Assembly: GCA_948146395.1 (NCBI GenBank) | Contig: OX411557.1 | Location: forward strand, 35,504,077-35,568,076 | Direction: 5' to 3' | Origin: Fragum whitleyi | Taxonomy: Eukaryota; Mollusca; Bivalvia; Cardiida; Cardiidae | Length of the DNA: 64,000 nucleotides | In this document: in pieces, positions 28,101 through 43,100 of the stretch | Layout of the letters: each line of letters opens with the position of its first letter | Numbering within the stretch: position 1 is the stretch's first letter | Program-made: the position numbers and the translations under genes | Notes under the pieces: model-generated | Databases searched by the model: none | What the model was told of the DNA's origin: nothing | The model's input: the letters and a program-made list of their open reading frames with translations, nothing else

Positions 28101-31100
28101 TCTTCACCTTGTCAAAGACCTTGACCCATTTTTATCTACAGATGAGTATCAGTGAGATCTACCATCATGCAAATTACAAATATTTTATCTTGAATGGGCT
28201 TGACCAGGCTTGATGTACTTCACAATTTTGTGATACTTTTACCTTGTCTCATGAAATGGAGCTTGGTCACTGCAGATGGCTATCTTTGAGATGTAGCAAA
28301 ATGCCAAATATGAGCTTTACTTTTTGAATAGGCTTGAAGTTATTGGCAAAGATACAATTTTTAGTTCTTTTTTCAAACAGACAGACAGACCCACAAACAG
28401 ACAGACAAAAGGACAATGGTAAAACAATGTGCCGACAATCTTTTGATGTTGGGGCATAAAAATATAATATTGTTTGATATTTGTGCATATTTCCTTTTGC
28501 TGATTAAGAATTTATTTCGTCTATTAAACTGTTTGGAGGCAATCTTGCAAAAATATAGTGCTCTGATTAGAATGAATAATGTAAATCAAACTGTGTGGTT
28601 TAGAGAGAAAGAAAGAGCCTACAGAGCATCATATTTCAAAGTACCTGTTGAGCTGTAAGATAAAATATTTAGGCATCTGCTTTATCTTGGATGCCTTTAA
28701 AGCACTGTTGTTCTGCTTACACCTGTAAAAATAAAGATTTTTCTGAACTTGTTCTTCACACATCTGATCTATTTTTAGACAATAATTGTGTCCAAACACC
28801 TGCAGTCTTTTCAAATAATAAATTTAATAGCCATTTTCAGTTTTGGAATCTTTCAAACAAAATGACCCTTGAACAACAGACATATAAATTTCATTTTAGC
28901 CTGTAAAAATGGTCAGGTGACTGCTGCAATATACGCCCATCACAGAATATGGACTCTATAACAAAACAAAAAGAAAAACAAAGTCCTATAGGCCAAAGAG
29001 ATATTCTATTTATTGCTAAATATATCATCAGTGTCACAATTTGGGTATGACTGGGCCTATATCGAACTTGGCCAAATTTTTAAGCATCTTCAGGAAGTTT
29101 GGTGATCATCTGACTTAAAATATCATAGTTAGAGCACGGACAAAGTCCGCATCACTGCAAACCAAAAAAAGGAGCACAACTCTAGCATGCCTAGGCCAAT
29201 TTGGCTGACTATCATACTTGGCCTAGATCTTATGCCTATAAGTATTTTCAGCAAGTTTGGTGATGATCGGTCTGAAAATGATGATGTTAGAGCACAGACA
29301 AACCTTTAAAGTACCAAAAAAGGGGCACAACTCTGGCATGTCCAGGCCGATTTGGATGAATATTAAAGTTGGCAAAGATCTTATGCCTATAAGTATTTTC
29401 AGCAAGTTTGGTGATGATCGGTCTGAAAATGTGGATGCTAGAGAACGGACAAACCCTACACGCCCGCCAGCATGCAGTGCGTGTCCACATAATACGCCCC
29501 ATCTCAAGATGGGTGTATAAAAAAAGCTGCTGATGAAATATTTATTGACTTTATGAATTTACTCCCCCTACATTCCTTTTTTCAAAGGCTTTAACAAACC
29601 TTAGATGGGCCAAATGGAGAAAGAAATCAACATTTATTTCGAAGAAATTTCAATACATTTTTTTTTGACATTTAATCTTTGTTCAGGTTACAACCAACAA
29701 AAGTTTAATTGAACTGTAAATTTTACGAAATCTGCAAAAAAAATATTTAGCAGTTCTTTGCCTTTCATCTGTGTTTTAAATGCATGTTTATATTTGAACC
29801 CTAATTAACTACAAAACATTTACTTTTACATAGTTGAAATGTTAAACATTATACATGTATATACCTTTTGCAGTAATATGTTTCTAAAATTTCTGTTGAG
29901 AAATAATTATGTACTGCTTCCTCAAGATTACTAGCCTGCAAAAGAAAAAGAAGTTAGTACTAGGGACATTACACCAGAAACATCTCAAATATTTCTTTCA
30001 ATCTGCATAAGGTAGAATATAGTTGACTCATGTCAAAACCTAACAAAACTTAAGGTGATTTAAAGTATTCATTAAGGTTTCAATGACAATAGAATTAGTA
30101 GCCAAGTCATGTATAGCAGCTTATTCAACAGTAACTTCAAATATCATTTTCTTGGTGAATATACACTATTCAAAATAGTATCATTTGTATGTTTATACAT
30201 TTCTTTGTGATATTGCATAATTGACAAAAAGTATTAAGTTTACTCTAATAAGAGGGCCAAAATGGTATTGATGAAATGAATTTTTTTCATCTCTGAAAAA
30301 TAAACAGGATAACTAGAGATGAATACTTCCTTAGATCATGGTAAACATTTCTTTAAGTCTGACACGACATGCCCTGCCACAACCTCCATATTGTTAAATC
30401 AAAATTTAACTTACATGTATGGAAAATGGTCATCAATGGTACCTTTATGCCAATTAATATCCAAATATTTAATAAGTGGTTTAGGAGATGAATTACCTAG
30501 AATTTTATCATCTCTCCAGATCTTATAAGCCTCTCCCAGTCTTACACAAAAATAAAAAAAATCAAACACATGTTTTTATAAGGGGCAGCCCATTAATACT
30601 TTACCAAGTTTGGTTGAAATCTTTGTAGTGGTTTGCATGGAGAAGATTTTGAAAGGATCATTTCGTAATTTCTCAAAGCCTTTTGAGCTTCACTCTGCAA
30701 GACCCACATTTCCCCACTTAAATTTGCAGATTGGTTTAGGTGGAGAAGTTTACATAGGATTTATTCCATGATTTCTCTAAGTCTGATAAGCCCCATCCTG
30801 TAGCACCCAAATTTTTAAGAATCAAATTTCACAATCAATCCTTAAGTTTGATCCAAATTTCCCAGTGGAAAAGGAGGAGAAAAAGTTTAAAGCAATTGTT
30901 GAAAAGATATGAAGACTGGTGCATGACAAATTTGAACTGACCTTGATAGCTCCCCTGGACTACTTTGTTCTCAGGTGACCTACAGAGTCATCTAATGGGT
31001 TCCATGACAATCTAGCCATTTGGGCAACTTTTTTATGACAGATTGATAGTAAAACAATACTTATCTATTACCAAAGAAAAATTAAAAAAGGATGATAGAC

Positions 31101-34100
31101 CATTATAAAAACTCACCATTTTCAGTGGAAGGCTTATTCCTTGAAAGGGCTCTTGCGTAATAGTCTCCTTATCACAGCTGCAGCAAGTTACTGAAAATAA
31201 ATAATTTGAATAATATCAAAATTACCTGTACTGTATTTCCATCATGACATAGAATTTTACACATCATACTAATTGATAAAAAGCTAAGGCTGGATTTTTT
31301 CTGTACTTCTTTAAGTTTGGCACAAATGCTATGACATTACAATAGGTGTTTGGTTGCAATACCAATGGATCAAAAACATATTGTTCAAATTAAGTAGATG
31401 AGTAAGCCGAACTGATTGCTTTCTGTCCATTCATACTAAGAAAATTTTCATGTGCCAGTTGATACTAAATAATTGTCTGAAGTGATATCCTGAAGAAAAC
31501 AAATACCTGTATTTTCTAATTCTCCTATGAACATGTGTGTGAGTTCTTCTTCACTGTGTCTGATTTCTCTATATGTAATAAAAAAGATGTGTTTGTGATG
31601 TGTTTGTGAAACACTTATGCCCCCCAAAAGACATTTTTATTTGTGAAGTTTGATATTGATTGATAAACTTGACTTTTTGGATGACCTTGACCTTGAAATC
31701 AATGACCCTCAAATTGGCTTGATGTAATTAGCAATCTTATTTTTTTGAGGTTAATTCCTGCATACAGATGGATAGAATCACAGACAGATGAGAAACTGTA
31801 AAAAAATTTTCTCCATTTGTTTTGATGCAAGGGCATACAATGAAAATAATATGTGTCTAAGTGAACAAAGGTTCCCATACACTTGCCCTACTTCCAAATA
31901 TAGCTCAGGGGAGCTAAAATAAAACTTTTACATGGATTAAAATGCATTGACTTCTTCTTCTGACTTGATCTCTGCTATCATAAATGGGAGTCACAAGGGA
32001 AACTATTTTTTGTATTTGACACTATATATATATTCTTTTTACCATGAAATGGTTTTCTGTTTTTTCAATTTCTTCTTTTTGGATTAGATCAGCTAGCTCC
32101 AACTTTGCCATACAGTGGCGGACAAACCAAGCAGGTCTGTTTCTGAGGAAATCTGGAATGTCCATACAATAAGTTCGTCCTAGCTCCTCAGAAGAACACA
32201 CATTTTCTTTCATGTACCTGTAGATAATAATCTGTAGGTTTTTAGTACTTGACAATAAGACATGGAAAAAGAAAGTAAAAAGAACAAAACAGTATCAATA
32301 AATTACCATTCTTCAAATGAAAATTCCTATTATCCTTTATTTCAAACTGTCTGAAATACATAATTTTTTGGTTCAGAGTAAGATCTATTTATCTTTAATT
32401 GAGTGAACAACAAAAGCTATATTTTCAATAGTGGCATGCCACAAGTGAAAAATATAGCTTTTATTGTTAAAAAAAAAAAAAAAATCCTTGTTAACACTCT
32501 AGAGTCCACAATTTTGGTAAGATTCTCTTCAAACAATGAAAGGTTTATAGATCTTGCACCCAAAACAACTTATTATTCTATTGCTTTAATACGAAAATGA
32601 CAAATGACAGTTCTCAAAAAATCACAATTTCAAGGGGATTTAATTCAGCAGCTAGTATTAGTAAGGTCCTGAAAAGTTCCCAAATACAAGCTCAAATCAT
32701 AATTGATATTGCATCTAAATTTTAACTCAGTACATGAAAAAGTGTAGGAAAAATACTCTGTTCCAAAAAATGAATTAAAATTAAAACAAATCAAAGTAGA
32801 GATAATTCATCCACCAAAGATAGTAGAGTAATGAAAATTTCACATGACCAACTTGCATTACAGGCTGCAAAGAGTATAAATGTCAAAGCATTAGCTGTAA
32901 TAATGTAGGAGAAATGCTCCAGACTATGAAAGAAAAAGTAATTTACAAGTTCAAGGCGAAATTAATGAGCAAGCAATAATAGCAGTCCTAAAACTTTCAG
33001 ACAAACAAGTTAACAATAGAGCTACATTGAGTATAAATTTCAATTCAGTACATACAATAGTTCAAAAGAAATGGTCGAGACAACAGTAAATTAGTGAAAA
33101 TGAAAAGTTGAAGAGATAACTTATCAATTAGTAATAGTAAGGGCTTCAAAACTGCAAGTGCATAACTTCATATTGAGATACACATTATTTATAAATTTCA
33201 GTACAGTACAGTACATGCAATATTGTAGGAGAAATACTACAGACAACAATAATTTATTGAAATTCACAGGGAGATGATATGACCAATGATAGCTGGGGCT
33301 TAAAATTACAGGTGAACAAATTCATATGCAGATACACATTATTTTTAAATTTCAACGCTGTATATGTAATCCTGTTATAGAAAACTTCCCATAAAATTAT
33401 CTCCACCGACTAACAGACTGACATAAAGATGGATGGCCATGGTGAATCCAGTATTCCCTCCACTGATAGGTTGGGGTATAATGATAATTATTATTGCAAT
33501 GAGAATGTACCCAAGCAAATGAAAGCCAGAATACTAGTAAACTATTCGGATTAATTAAGATCTGCCCAAAAGTTATGGAGAAGACACTTTTGAGCATTTC
33601 ACATATCTATAAAGGCTTCATCTCCATATGACCAGCAGTTTAAGAGAGGATCTAAAATGGATACACAAAGAATAATGGGTATACTAAAAGACAATCTCTA
33701 AGCTTAGTAAGGTATATAATTTTTTAAATTACAACTAGCCTGCTTACAAGTGATAAACTCATGCTCTGCTTTATAACTGCATAGTGTACAGGTGACAAGA
33801 AAGAAAAGTTGATTTTATCATGCAATACCACAACAAAATCCAAACAAGATAGCTAAAAATACCAGACAAAATAAGAGTTGGATCACAAATACTGAATAAT
33901 TCTGTTTAAAACTGCTATGCTGTATTAATAAAATCGACTTCAAAAAATCCACATATTCAATTAATATCTCTATTTACACTACATAATGTTTTAATGCAAT
34001 TCTGATTTAGCACTGATTAGATTATAACAATTATCTAGGGAATGAAGAAAATGCTCTTTTTTTGGGGAAAATCAATATATCCGACGACTTTTCTTAGAAA

Positions 34101-37100
34101 AGATGTACATAGGGACCATTGAATGAACTCTGTTGTTATAAATATATATAAATTGATAATGTTATATGGAGTTTAATGTCTTTAATAATGACATATTATA
34201 TAATTTTTGAGAATATAAAGACATGACAGATAGATTATGGTTGGAGATAAGTTGGTATTATTCCTATAACTAGAAGGTTGTCCAGGATAACTGATAATGA
34301 GCCCTCACAAGCTTGACCATCAACTTTACATTGACTATTAAAAAATAATCAATTTCAAAATTATGTTGAAAGGCATTTCTTTCAATTATGCTAAGTTTTC
34401 TTATAATCAATCAATAAATGTAGGAGTTATGATCAAGACAAATTTAGACTAACGCATGGACACCAAATTGTCATAATGATTACTATGTCTCACTCACAAT
34501 CTGGATTTATCATTGGGTGAGGAAACTGTCTTGGTAATCAATGAGTGCTCATAAAAGATAAGTAACATGTATCTGATCTACATTCAGGTGCAAAATTAAG
34601 TTCACAAACATTATCTAAGAGCCAAAAATATTGCTTATTTTTTCAACACTTTTACTGTAACCATTTGCCATGGCTAAACCTGCCTTAGTGGCCTCCTGTA
34701 TTCATCCAGCAACCTTAATCAAGCAAACACTTTTTGAATGTTACATAGGTGCATGTTTGATACAGGTTCCACTGTATGTTAATAACATTGCTTATCATGG
34801 CAAACAGTCAAAAAGGCGTGGATTCCTGTTTCTACCTTGTATGATTAATTGTGCCCTACATGTGATTTATTTCTATATTTTTTCGAAAATTGAATACCAC
34901 TATTTATTTCTGAAAACATTCTGGAAAAGGATTAAACATCCACCGATTTTCAGTAAATCTTTATTTGCAATAGCTACATAATTCCAACTTTCAACAAACA
35001 GTTTTAATTGTTTGCTCAATTCAATGGAGTTTAATGCTGCTTTCAACATTTTTATAGTTTTATGAATGTGGATAGGATCCCTAAAAATGGATTCCTGGTA
35101 TTTTTTTAATCCAGTACTACAATAAGATCCTTTAAAAGCCTCAAGCTGCTATACCCTTTTGGTTTATGATTATACACCGATTGCTGGGAGACAAATGTTG
35201 CAAAGGCTATGTGTTGGGGACAGTTTTCGAGCTCATGACCCCATAATTGAAAATTTGGAGTCTGAAACACTACCAACTGTGCTATGATGGTATTTCAAAA
35301 GTATGAAAATGTGAAACAATTTTCATTCATTGAAAATATTTCTGTGAAATCTTGTGGTATCTACAATTTTTATTGATGTACTTTTCAATTTCATATATTA
35401 TTTCAGAGTAATGTAGAAAAAAGATGAATAACAAATTTATATAAATTCTTTGAATTTTTTGGCATTCTTTTGTAAAAGTTTGTGATCTTTAATATTTCAC
35501 ATGAGTGATGTTAATGAAATGACACAGCTATATTATATAAGCAACTACTACCAATACATAAGACACAAATGGTGATTATTATTTTACTTACCAAAAGAGC
35601 CCTGTTTACATTAAATTACAACAAAGAAAATGTAATTATCATTGTAATCATTATTCTGATTTTTTTTAAATAAATCATTATTATGATTTTTTAAAATAAA
35701 TCATTATTCTGATTTTTTAAAATAAGTCCCAGAATTGAAGGAGTTAATGTAGGTATTATTTGAAATCTTTATTCTTAATACATTGGTGAAACTAACAAAG
35801 ATTGTATAATTTATTTCAGAGATATAAAGTTTTCATGAAACTCAATGATATACAAAAGATAAACACGACCTCTTAAGGAAACGCATTACACTACATAATC
35901 TACATAATAATCATCAAAATTGTCAAGACTTTATAATTTATTTGAATGCGTTTTTGCTCCTGCTTTAGCAATTGAGTCATATCATGGTGGATTCCTGGTA
36001 TATCTCTCAACAGTACATCCTTTCCTAGCACCTAGCTGCTATCCCACTTAGGTTTACAAATATCCAACTATCGGTGAGAAGTAAATGTCAGAAAGGATAT
36101 GTGCCATTGGAGATCAAACAAATGACATCCCAAGATTGAAGATTACTAGTAAGATGCCCTACAAACTGCACAATGACTGCAGTTACAAGCCTGCGTAACC
36201 AATGACTTCAATTACACAAATATCATGATGACACTAGCAATTTACTATGGTAACCCACGTCAAATGCTCTGTCCAGTAAATCAATTTTTCCACACAAAGT
36301 ATAATAGAAAACAAGAAAGTTCAAATTTCACGAAAAATTTTGTGATTTTAACACAAATTTAATGTTTTGAACCAAACCTTCATTTACCGGCTTCAAACCT
36401 CTATGAGGTGTATGCAAGAAAATGAAATTATATTGTTATATTACAGGGATTCAAATAATATCAGTGTTTAGTTTTGTGTGTTAATTTTGACTGAGGCCCC
36501 TATTCTTCCTTCCATTAGGCAATGGACAATTCAATTTCAACTCACCTTACCATCATCGAAGGAAGATACTCTGTGATCAATATAGTCACCATTCTTGACA
36601 AAGAAGCATTTTTCTGTTGTTCGAGGTAGTTGTATTTAAATATCTTGTTCTGCCTCTCTAGCCCATTGTTGGTATTGACAATGGTCTTCATTGCAGAACG
36701 GAAAGTCCACACCCATCGCTGTAAAATATGGGCAATGCTTTTAGTAAACTTATCATCAAGCAGGTAACACAAGGTAATTACTTAACAATACATTTATCAT
36801 CTCTGTCAGATACAAGAAGTAAAAGCATTATATTTGAAAGGTTATAAAATACAACTGCATAATTCTAGACTAGAGCAATTAACAACAAGTTGGCAGTAAT
36901 TGAAAAAGGATGCATTTGTTATTAATTATTGCTATACTTTTTCAAGTATTATACAAAAGATGCGAAATTCCAAATTTCAATAGATCAAAGGTGTGAAGTT
37001 ATTGGTTAAATTTAGGGATACAAGTATACCATGGACCATTTGTTTTGAAATGACTTTGTTCTGTTATTCCGAATAGCTGGGTGTGCGCTTAAGAGGAGTT

Positions 37101-40100
37101 TGGGACTATTGAAATTAAGAACAAAGAATTCCCAAAGAATTCCTTTCTGTCAAAAATCAATTTTAATAGCAGGGTGCCCGTAATTCCAAGGTAATCCTAA
37201 GGTTAATTTTTTTGCTGAATTAGCCTTGTACCTTAAATAGGGTAAAGCTATAAGTGATATGCTTAGTTTGACGGTAAGGTTTGGGCAGACAGACAGACAG
37301 ATGGATAGACACCAATGAAATAATATGCACTCAATATATCAATGCAGGGACATAAGAACATTAAATATTGGAGCAATTTGGACACAACTTCCGGAGTGGG
37401 TGCAATAGTTATTTCTGTCTGTACGGACAAGCTATTTATTACAATCAAAATTTGTTTGCTTATCTACCTTGTATTCTGGAAGCCATGTTCTAGAAAACCA
37501 TGTTCGAAGTCGTGCATTCTGCTGCCATATTGGTGAATTCTGAAGACTGTTCAGAGCACTGGAGTAGGCTTCTGGTGAAGTAGCATGGGCACACTGCCTA
37601 AGCAGTCTGAGGACAGGCTCCTTTTGATGTGATACACCATTATCGATCTTAGAAACCCATCTTGTCCAGCTTTGTTCTCTATGAAAGTCGCAAATATATA
37701 CGAAGGTACCTGTGAAAATAAGTAAATATTTCACACTCTAATATTTTACGATAAAGTATACAAACTAGAAATTCAATTACCAAAATTAGTAAAACTATAT
37801 CTTGAACTCAATTCCCTTATGCTTTGGGTTATGTAGAAGATCATACAAATTATGGGCATGGCAGGCATCTTAAACATGTCATCACCATTTTAATTAATTT
37901 GTCCCACCTTTCTTCTAGGGGTTTCCTACATTTCTTTTATCTTTGAATGGCAAATTTCAGATATGATTTTTGAAAATGTGAATAAATTGGGATTTTTCCA
38001 GAGAATATGTTCCAGACTGGCAAGTCTAACTAATCTCCTCCAATCAAAAGTTAAGCAACCATCCTACCCATGTGACTCTACTATACATTTGGCACAAAGT
38101 TAAGCGTTTTTTATTCAGAAATACCAATTGACACTTTCATTTAAAAATGAACTGAATATGTGTATTTAAAGACCACCTCTTATTTCAACAGTTTCAGCAA
38201 AAAAAAAAAAAAACTTAGTGGGAAAAACTCTTAACACATCTTTGACTAGCGTCACATCATTTATAAAATCTTCAAATGTTTTTCATTTTGGCTAAAGCTT
38301 TCATTGCAAATTTACAACTTACAGTCCATTGCTACTTTCAACTTCCAGTGTATATTGTTTGTGACCCCCCTATCCCCTGCTGAATAACAACATATTATTG
38401 ATCATCAGTCTCAAGTTTCATGTGCCTCACAAGTAAGAACCCTAGATACAAACTCCTCCAGCCAGATCCAACAAAGTTCCCCAAGATTAGCAACATCAAT
38501 CGAAGGCTTTGAAATTTTTGGTAGTAGAAAAACATGCTTAACTCTTAGTCAAGTTATATGCAAGTTGTATATTCCCATCTATTAATGACCCATTACCAGA
38601 CAACAAAATTTTAGACATTTTTTATTTTCAGATTTCTTCAACTGTCTTCTTAGAAAACATTGTGGAAAAAAAGATATTGCTTGTTCACAAGCAATAGCTT
38701 CATTTTCAACAATGTTTTCAAAAGCTTTTCCTACAGGGACATAAAAAGGTGTCATTGTGCGGGAATGTATCAACACTCTGGGATCAATGCAGAAATTGGG
38801 TCCTACCCTGTGTACAGCTTTAAGGAATTTTAATTTATTTCATGAAAACACATTGATTTTAATGTGCATCACAGTTAAAACATACCTGGGAAAATTTCCT
38901 CAATAGCATGGATCTCCCTCTCACAGAAGTCAGTCATAAACTGGATTGGCTCCCATTTCCAACCATCTTCTGCCATCCAGTTCTTAATGGTATTAAGTCC
39001 TTGAGAGATAGCTGATTTTGTCTCGTTCTGAACTACAAACTCACCCACCACACTGTAGCCAACGTTGGTCTTAACAGCTAAGAAAAAGAGTGGAAGGGAG
39101 TATTTGGTGGTTCTGTAAGTGGCATCCAGAAGACAGATTTGATTGCCATACCTAAAATACAATAAGTCTAATTTATTCCATTTGCCTTGACTGGATCCTG
39201 TTTACATAATGATATCATATTTTAATCATACAGTCATCCTTGCTCCGAGTAGTTTCTCTTAAAGACTCTTATCATAGAATAAAAATTAGAAATGTGCTAT
39301 ATTTTCAAATCAAGCATTATCTTAATACAGCTTATTATTATTTCCTTCTCTGTATCTCCCCAAAGACTCGATTTTCAAATCAAAGTTTGGAGTCTACTAA
39401 GTTCATGTTGAGTGCATGAATTAGCCATATTCATTCAATTCAAATTGAATGACCATGTTTACAACCAGTTTGACATGCATATTGTTCGCTTTACAACATA
39501 TAAGTTTAAAAAAATTAATGTAATGTTCCCTCATTTTATGGCCCCAACTTTATTCCATTTGGCCCCAACTTTTTTCATTGGGCGAAAGTGCTGGCGACCA
39601 CTTTTTTCAAGCCAGAGCCAACCCTGCTTTTTAATCTTAGTGTAAGCTAAACCAAATAAAAATTTTGTTTTATGAATCACAAATAGGATGGGATTGTGAA
39701 ATCAAGGATTGACAGAAGGTATTGTTTGAGAATGCCTTTTTCTTACATTTTTTTGTATCGCGTGACTACATTTTTAAGAGACCCATTAATACCTCCTCAA
39801 CAAATGTCTCTGGTACTGAGACTGATGGCAGAAGAAGAATGATGTTGATACTTGATTGCTGGTAGCAAAGAATTCGTCTTCATCATCCTGCTCAATCTGT
39901 GACAAAGAACCACTTTCTTCTGGTGGAGGTTCGGCAGCTGGTATGCAATCAAATCTGTCATCAGGGTTTTCCAGTGACCATTGAGCAATGAGATGTAGTA
40001 GATTTTCTTGATCTAACTGGGAGTACCTGACAAAGTGGTTAATTTAAGATGAAAATTTGCATTAAGAGGACCATGATGGTCCAATATAACTCACCTCAGA

Positions 40101-43100
40101 TGCCAGGATCCCTTGGACATTACATAAATTAGATTGACAGATGTCCACAAGGACTTCATTTGTACCAAATAACATTGCTCTAGATTGGTTTCAGATATAT
40201 TTTTTATTTAAAGATGTCATATTTTGCTTTGTTGTAAATTACCTAGCAGATCAAATATACTCCAGGGCATGACATGACCAAACTTGGTAGAGGTCCACTA
40301 AATGTAGCTACATATCAAATATAAGATGTCTGCCTTCTGCTTTCAGAAGACAGTTTCCTTATTTCCCCCTCAGTGTTGCCATGGCAAACAGAGTTAGGGA
40401 TGGATTTCAATTATTTGAACAACTTTTGTAGAGCTTCAACCACCATCCGTGGCAAGTTGAAACAAGATGTGTTTGTGAAACACTTACACCCTCAAAACAG
40501 ATATTTTTTAACAACTTTGTTGAAGTTGACATTGTCGCATGACCCCACTTGGTATCCGATGCATATAATTAAAACCTATCATTATGCCAATTATGACCAT
40601 TGTTTCTTAAATATCCTTGAAGTATTTGGGGATGTTTAGTTTTTTTTATTAAGTTTAGCGCAGACAGATGGACAGTCAGATTGACAACGGTTAAACAATA
40701 TGCCCCTATCATATTGGTGTGTAGGGCATCTAAACTGTCTTAAGGATTTAGGATAAGAAGATTTATTAAAAATATTTGCTGACACATCACGCACATTGCG
40801 CTTGGCATACCAGACATTGGACCATCAAAAGACCTCAGCTTGAGCCCCTTGTGCTCATGTGAGCTCAACATGCATATCATAATGTATATATTACCATGCT
40901 CTGAATAAATTAAAATTACTTGACTGTGAAAATGTAGATTTAGAACTTAATGTCATTTTCCAATCATTCTAAAATGCTTTTGGACCTAAATTGAATTTGT
41001 TGTGAAACAAGCCTGGGTTATCTCAAGTTCATGTTTTTTGAACATTTTCTAGTCCAAAATGAAACTGCCTGGCAACCATCTTGGTCAGTGAACAAGTTTA
41101 TTCATTTTCCAATTCATTTCCATTCCCTTTTGAGGCTTCATATAAAATTTGTCTTTGATTTGCAAAGTGGTTTCTATAAAGATCTTTGAAAATGTGAAGA
41201 GACAAAGATGGACCACAGATGATGTTAATACATTTTTATAAGCTCACCTCATGAGCCTTATAGCTTCAAGTGACCTGATGCTCAGGTCAGCTAAACTGAT
41301 CACCTATAAATCCACTTCATAACAAAAAATGATAATAATTATGAAAATACCTTAGTCTCTGTTGACTTAAATAAATATGCTTCCGCAAAGTATCTGGAAG
41401 TGGATGATAGGCAAGGTCTGTCAATGGTGGGGGATTGTCAGGGAAGAGTTGTGATAAAAATGTCTTCAGATGTCTCTTGATCTCATTTACGCTACTAACT
41501 CCAGCGGCGACCAGTTCGTATATTTTTTCCCTAATTTCCTTAGAAACAGGATTCATAAAACCTGTAAGCTGAAATATAAAGTTTAAATGATTAACAAAAT
41601 GACTAAAACGGCACTATTTTGCTCACCCATGTTCCTAATTGTAGCATAGATGAGCAAAATACTCAAACTTATATATATATGATTATTTTACAATTATAAG
41701 GCATTTCTCCAAAATGTATATGTAATAGCCATATAACTGTTTTAAAATTAGCATTAAAATGAATTTGAAAATTGGTTAAATTCATTAAATTTCAAGCAGA
41801 AATAAGATCAATTTGTGAAACAAAAATGCCCACAAAACAGCAAATTTTTCAGAAATTTGACCATAACAGATTACCTTGACCTTTGTCACATGACCTTCAC
41901 AGAAATACGTGGTGATGCTTTTGTATACAAACTATCTACATACTAAAAATGAGTATTGCATGTTGAATTGACTTGAAAAATTGAAATTAAATGTTACGTT
42001 TTCTTGGAAGTGGTTTGTGAACATTTGACCTTCATATAAGACCTTTACATAATAACATGACCTTGATCTTGATTTCTTCTTCTATAATCATCCCAAATGT
42101 CTTGAATTGCATCTTGAATATAAATTTAAGTATTGGCAATGAAACCAACCATCATGCCAAATATAAGAATTGTATCTTGAATAGGCTTGAAGTAATTTGA
42201 AAATGACATTTATTTTTCTTATTTTTGATTAAGTTTTGCTAATATATGACCTTCACCCTAGTATCTGCAGAGGCAAATTAATGAGACCTATCATCATTTT
42301 TGGCTATGTTCTTTCTTCAAGAAAGGTTTAAAATCATGTTATATCTATTTAGGATCCTAAAGTTTCTAAACTTTTTTACCTGTGAAACAGGATGGCAGTT
42401 GCCATGCATTTTTGTCTCTGGAAGACTTATATAGAATCTTCTCTCCCTTCTTACGTTGTCCTTGTCTCTTTGGATTTGGCATCTAAGCTCCCGACTTGTC
42501 TTTTTCTGCCTAGCTACAGAGCATGCTTGACCATCAGGAATCTTAAACAACAGTAAATTGATAATATATTTGTTGCTCAAAATTACTATAACCATTTTTT
42601 TATAGACAAACTACCCTTTTTTCTGGGGTCCTATACCTGTAGAAGGGCTCCGAAATACTATGACGACTTTCCTTCTAATGTGGCTCCTATATCTGAAGAA
42701 GGGCTCCACAAAACTACTACAACATACTAAAGACAACAATCCTTCATCTGGGGCTTCTTACGTCACAATACTACAAACTACCATACACTATAGACAACTT
42801 TCCCTCTGCTATACCTGTAGACGAGCTCCATAAGACTAAAACCATAAAGGACAAACTATCCTTCTCCTAGGTTTCCTACACCTGTGGCTTGGCTACACAT
42901 ATTAATACCATATGTTACAGTCACCTTTCCTTCTACTGGGACTCCTTTACCTTTAAAAGGGCTCCATAATCCTATTACCCTAGAAGAAGGATGATTCGTC
43001 TGCAGTATATGTTAATAGCATTATTCAGCCCTTCTACGGGTAAAGGAGCTCTAGTAGAAGAATTGTTTGAATGTAGGAGCCCATGTAGAAGGAAAACTTT

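Larger units (their letters stand above)
32218..36545. other. MULE-like intron 9
   Basis: 4.3 kb with the 158-bp array, two SINE copies and AT-rich unique sequence. Searched by eye on the minus strand for a SWIM finger or USP Cys box and found none. Confidence 0.55.

Noticed and set aside
31920..31975. Possible small exon between MULE-like exon 10 and USP U1
   Set aside because: Several acceptor/donor combinations were tried (38, 40 and 43 nt); none gives an open frame that fixes the phase.
31975..32000. SFPCDSHL on the minus strand as a SWIM-finger remnant
   Set aside because: Spacing is C-x2-H, not C-x-H; stops follow directly and the frame is not connected to exon 10.
34670..34981. 103-codon plus-strand ORF with a hydrophobic middle
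   Set aside because: No domain, AT-rich composition like the surrounding intron, and no splice or promoter context.
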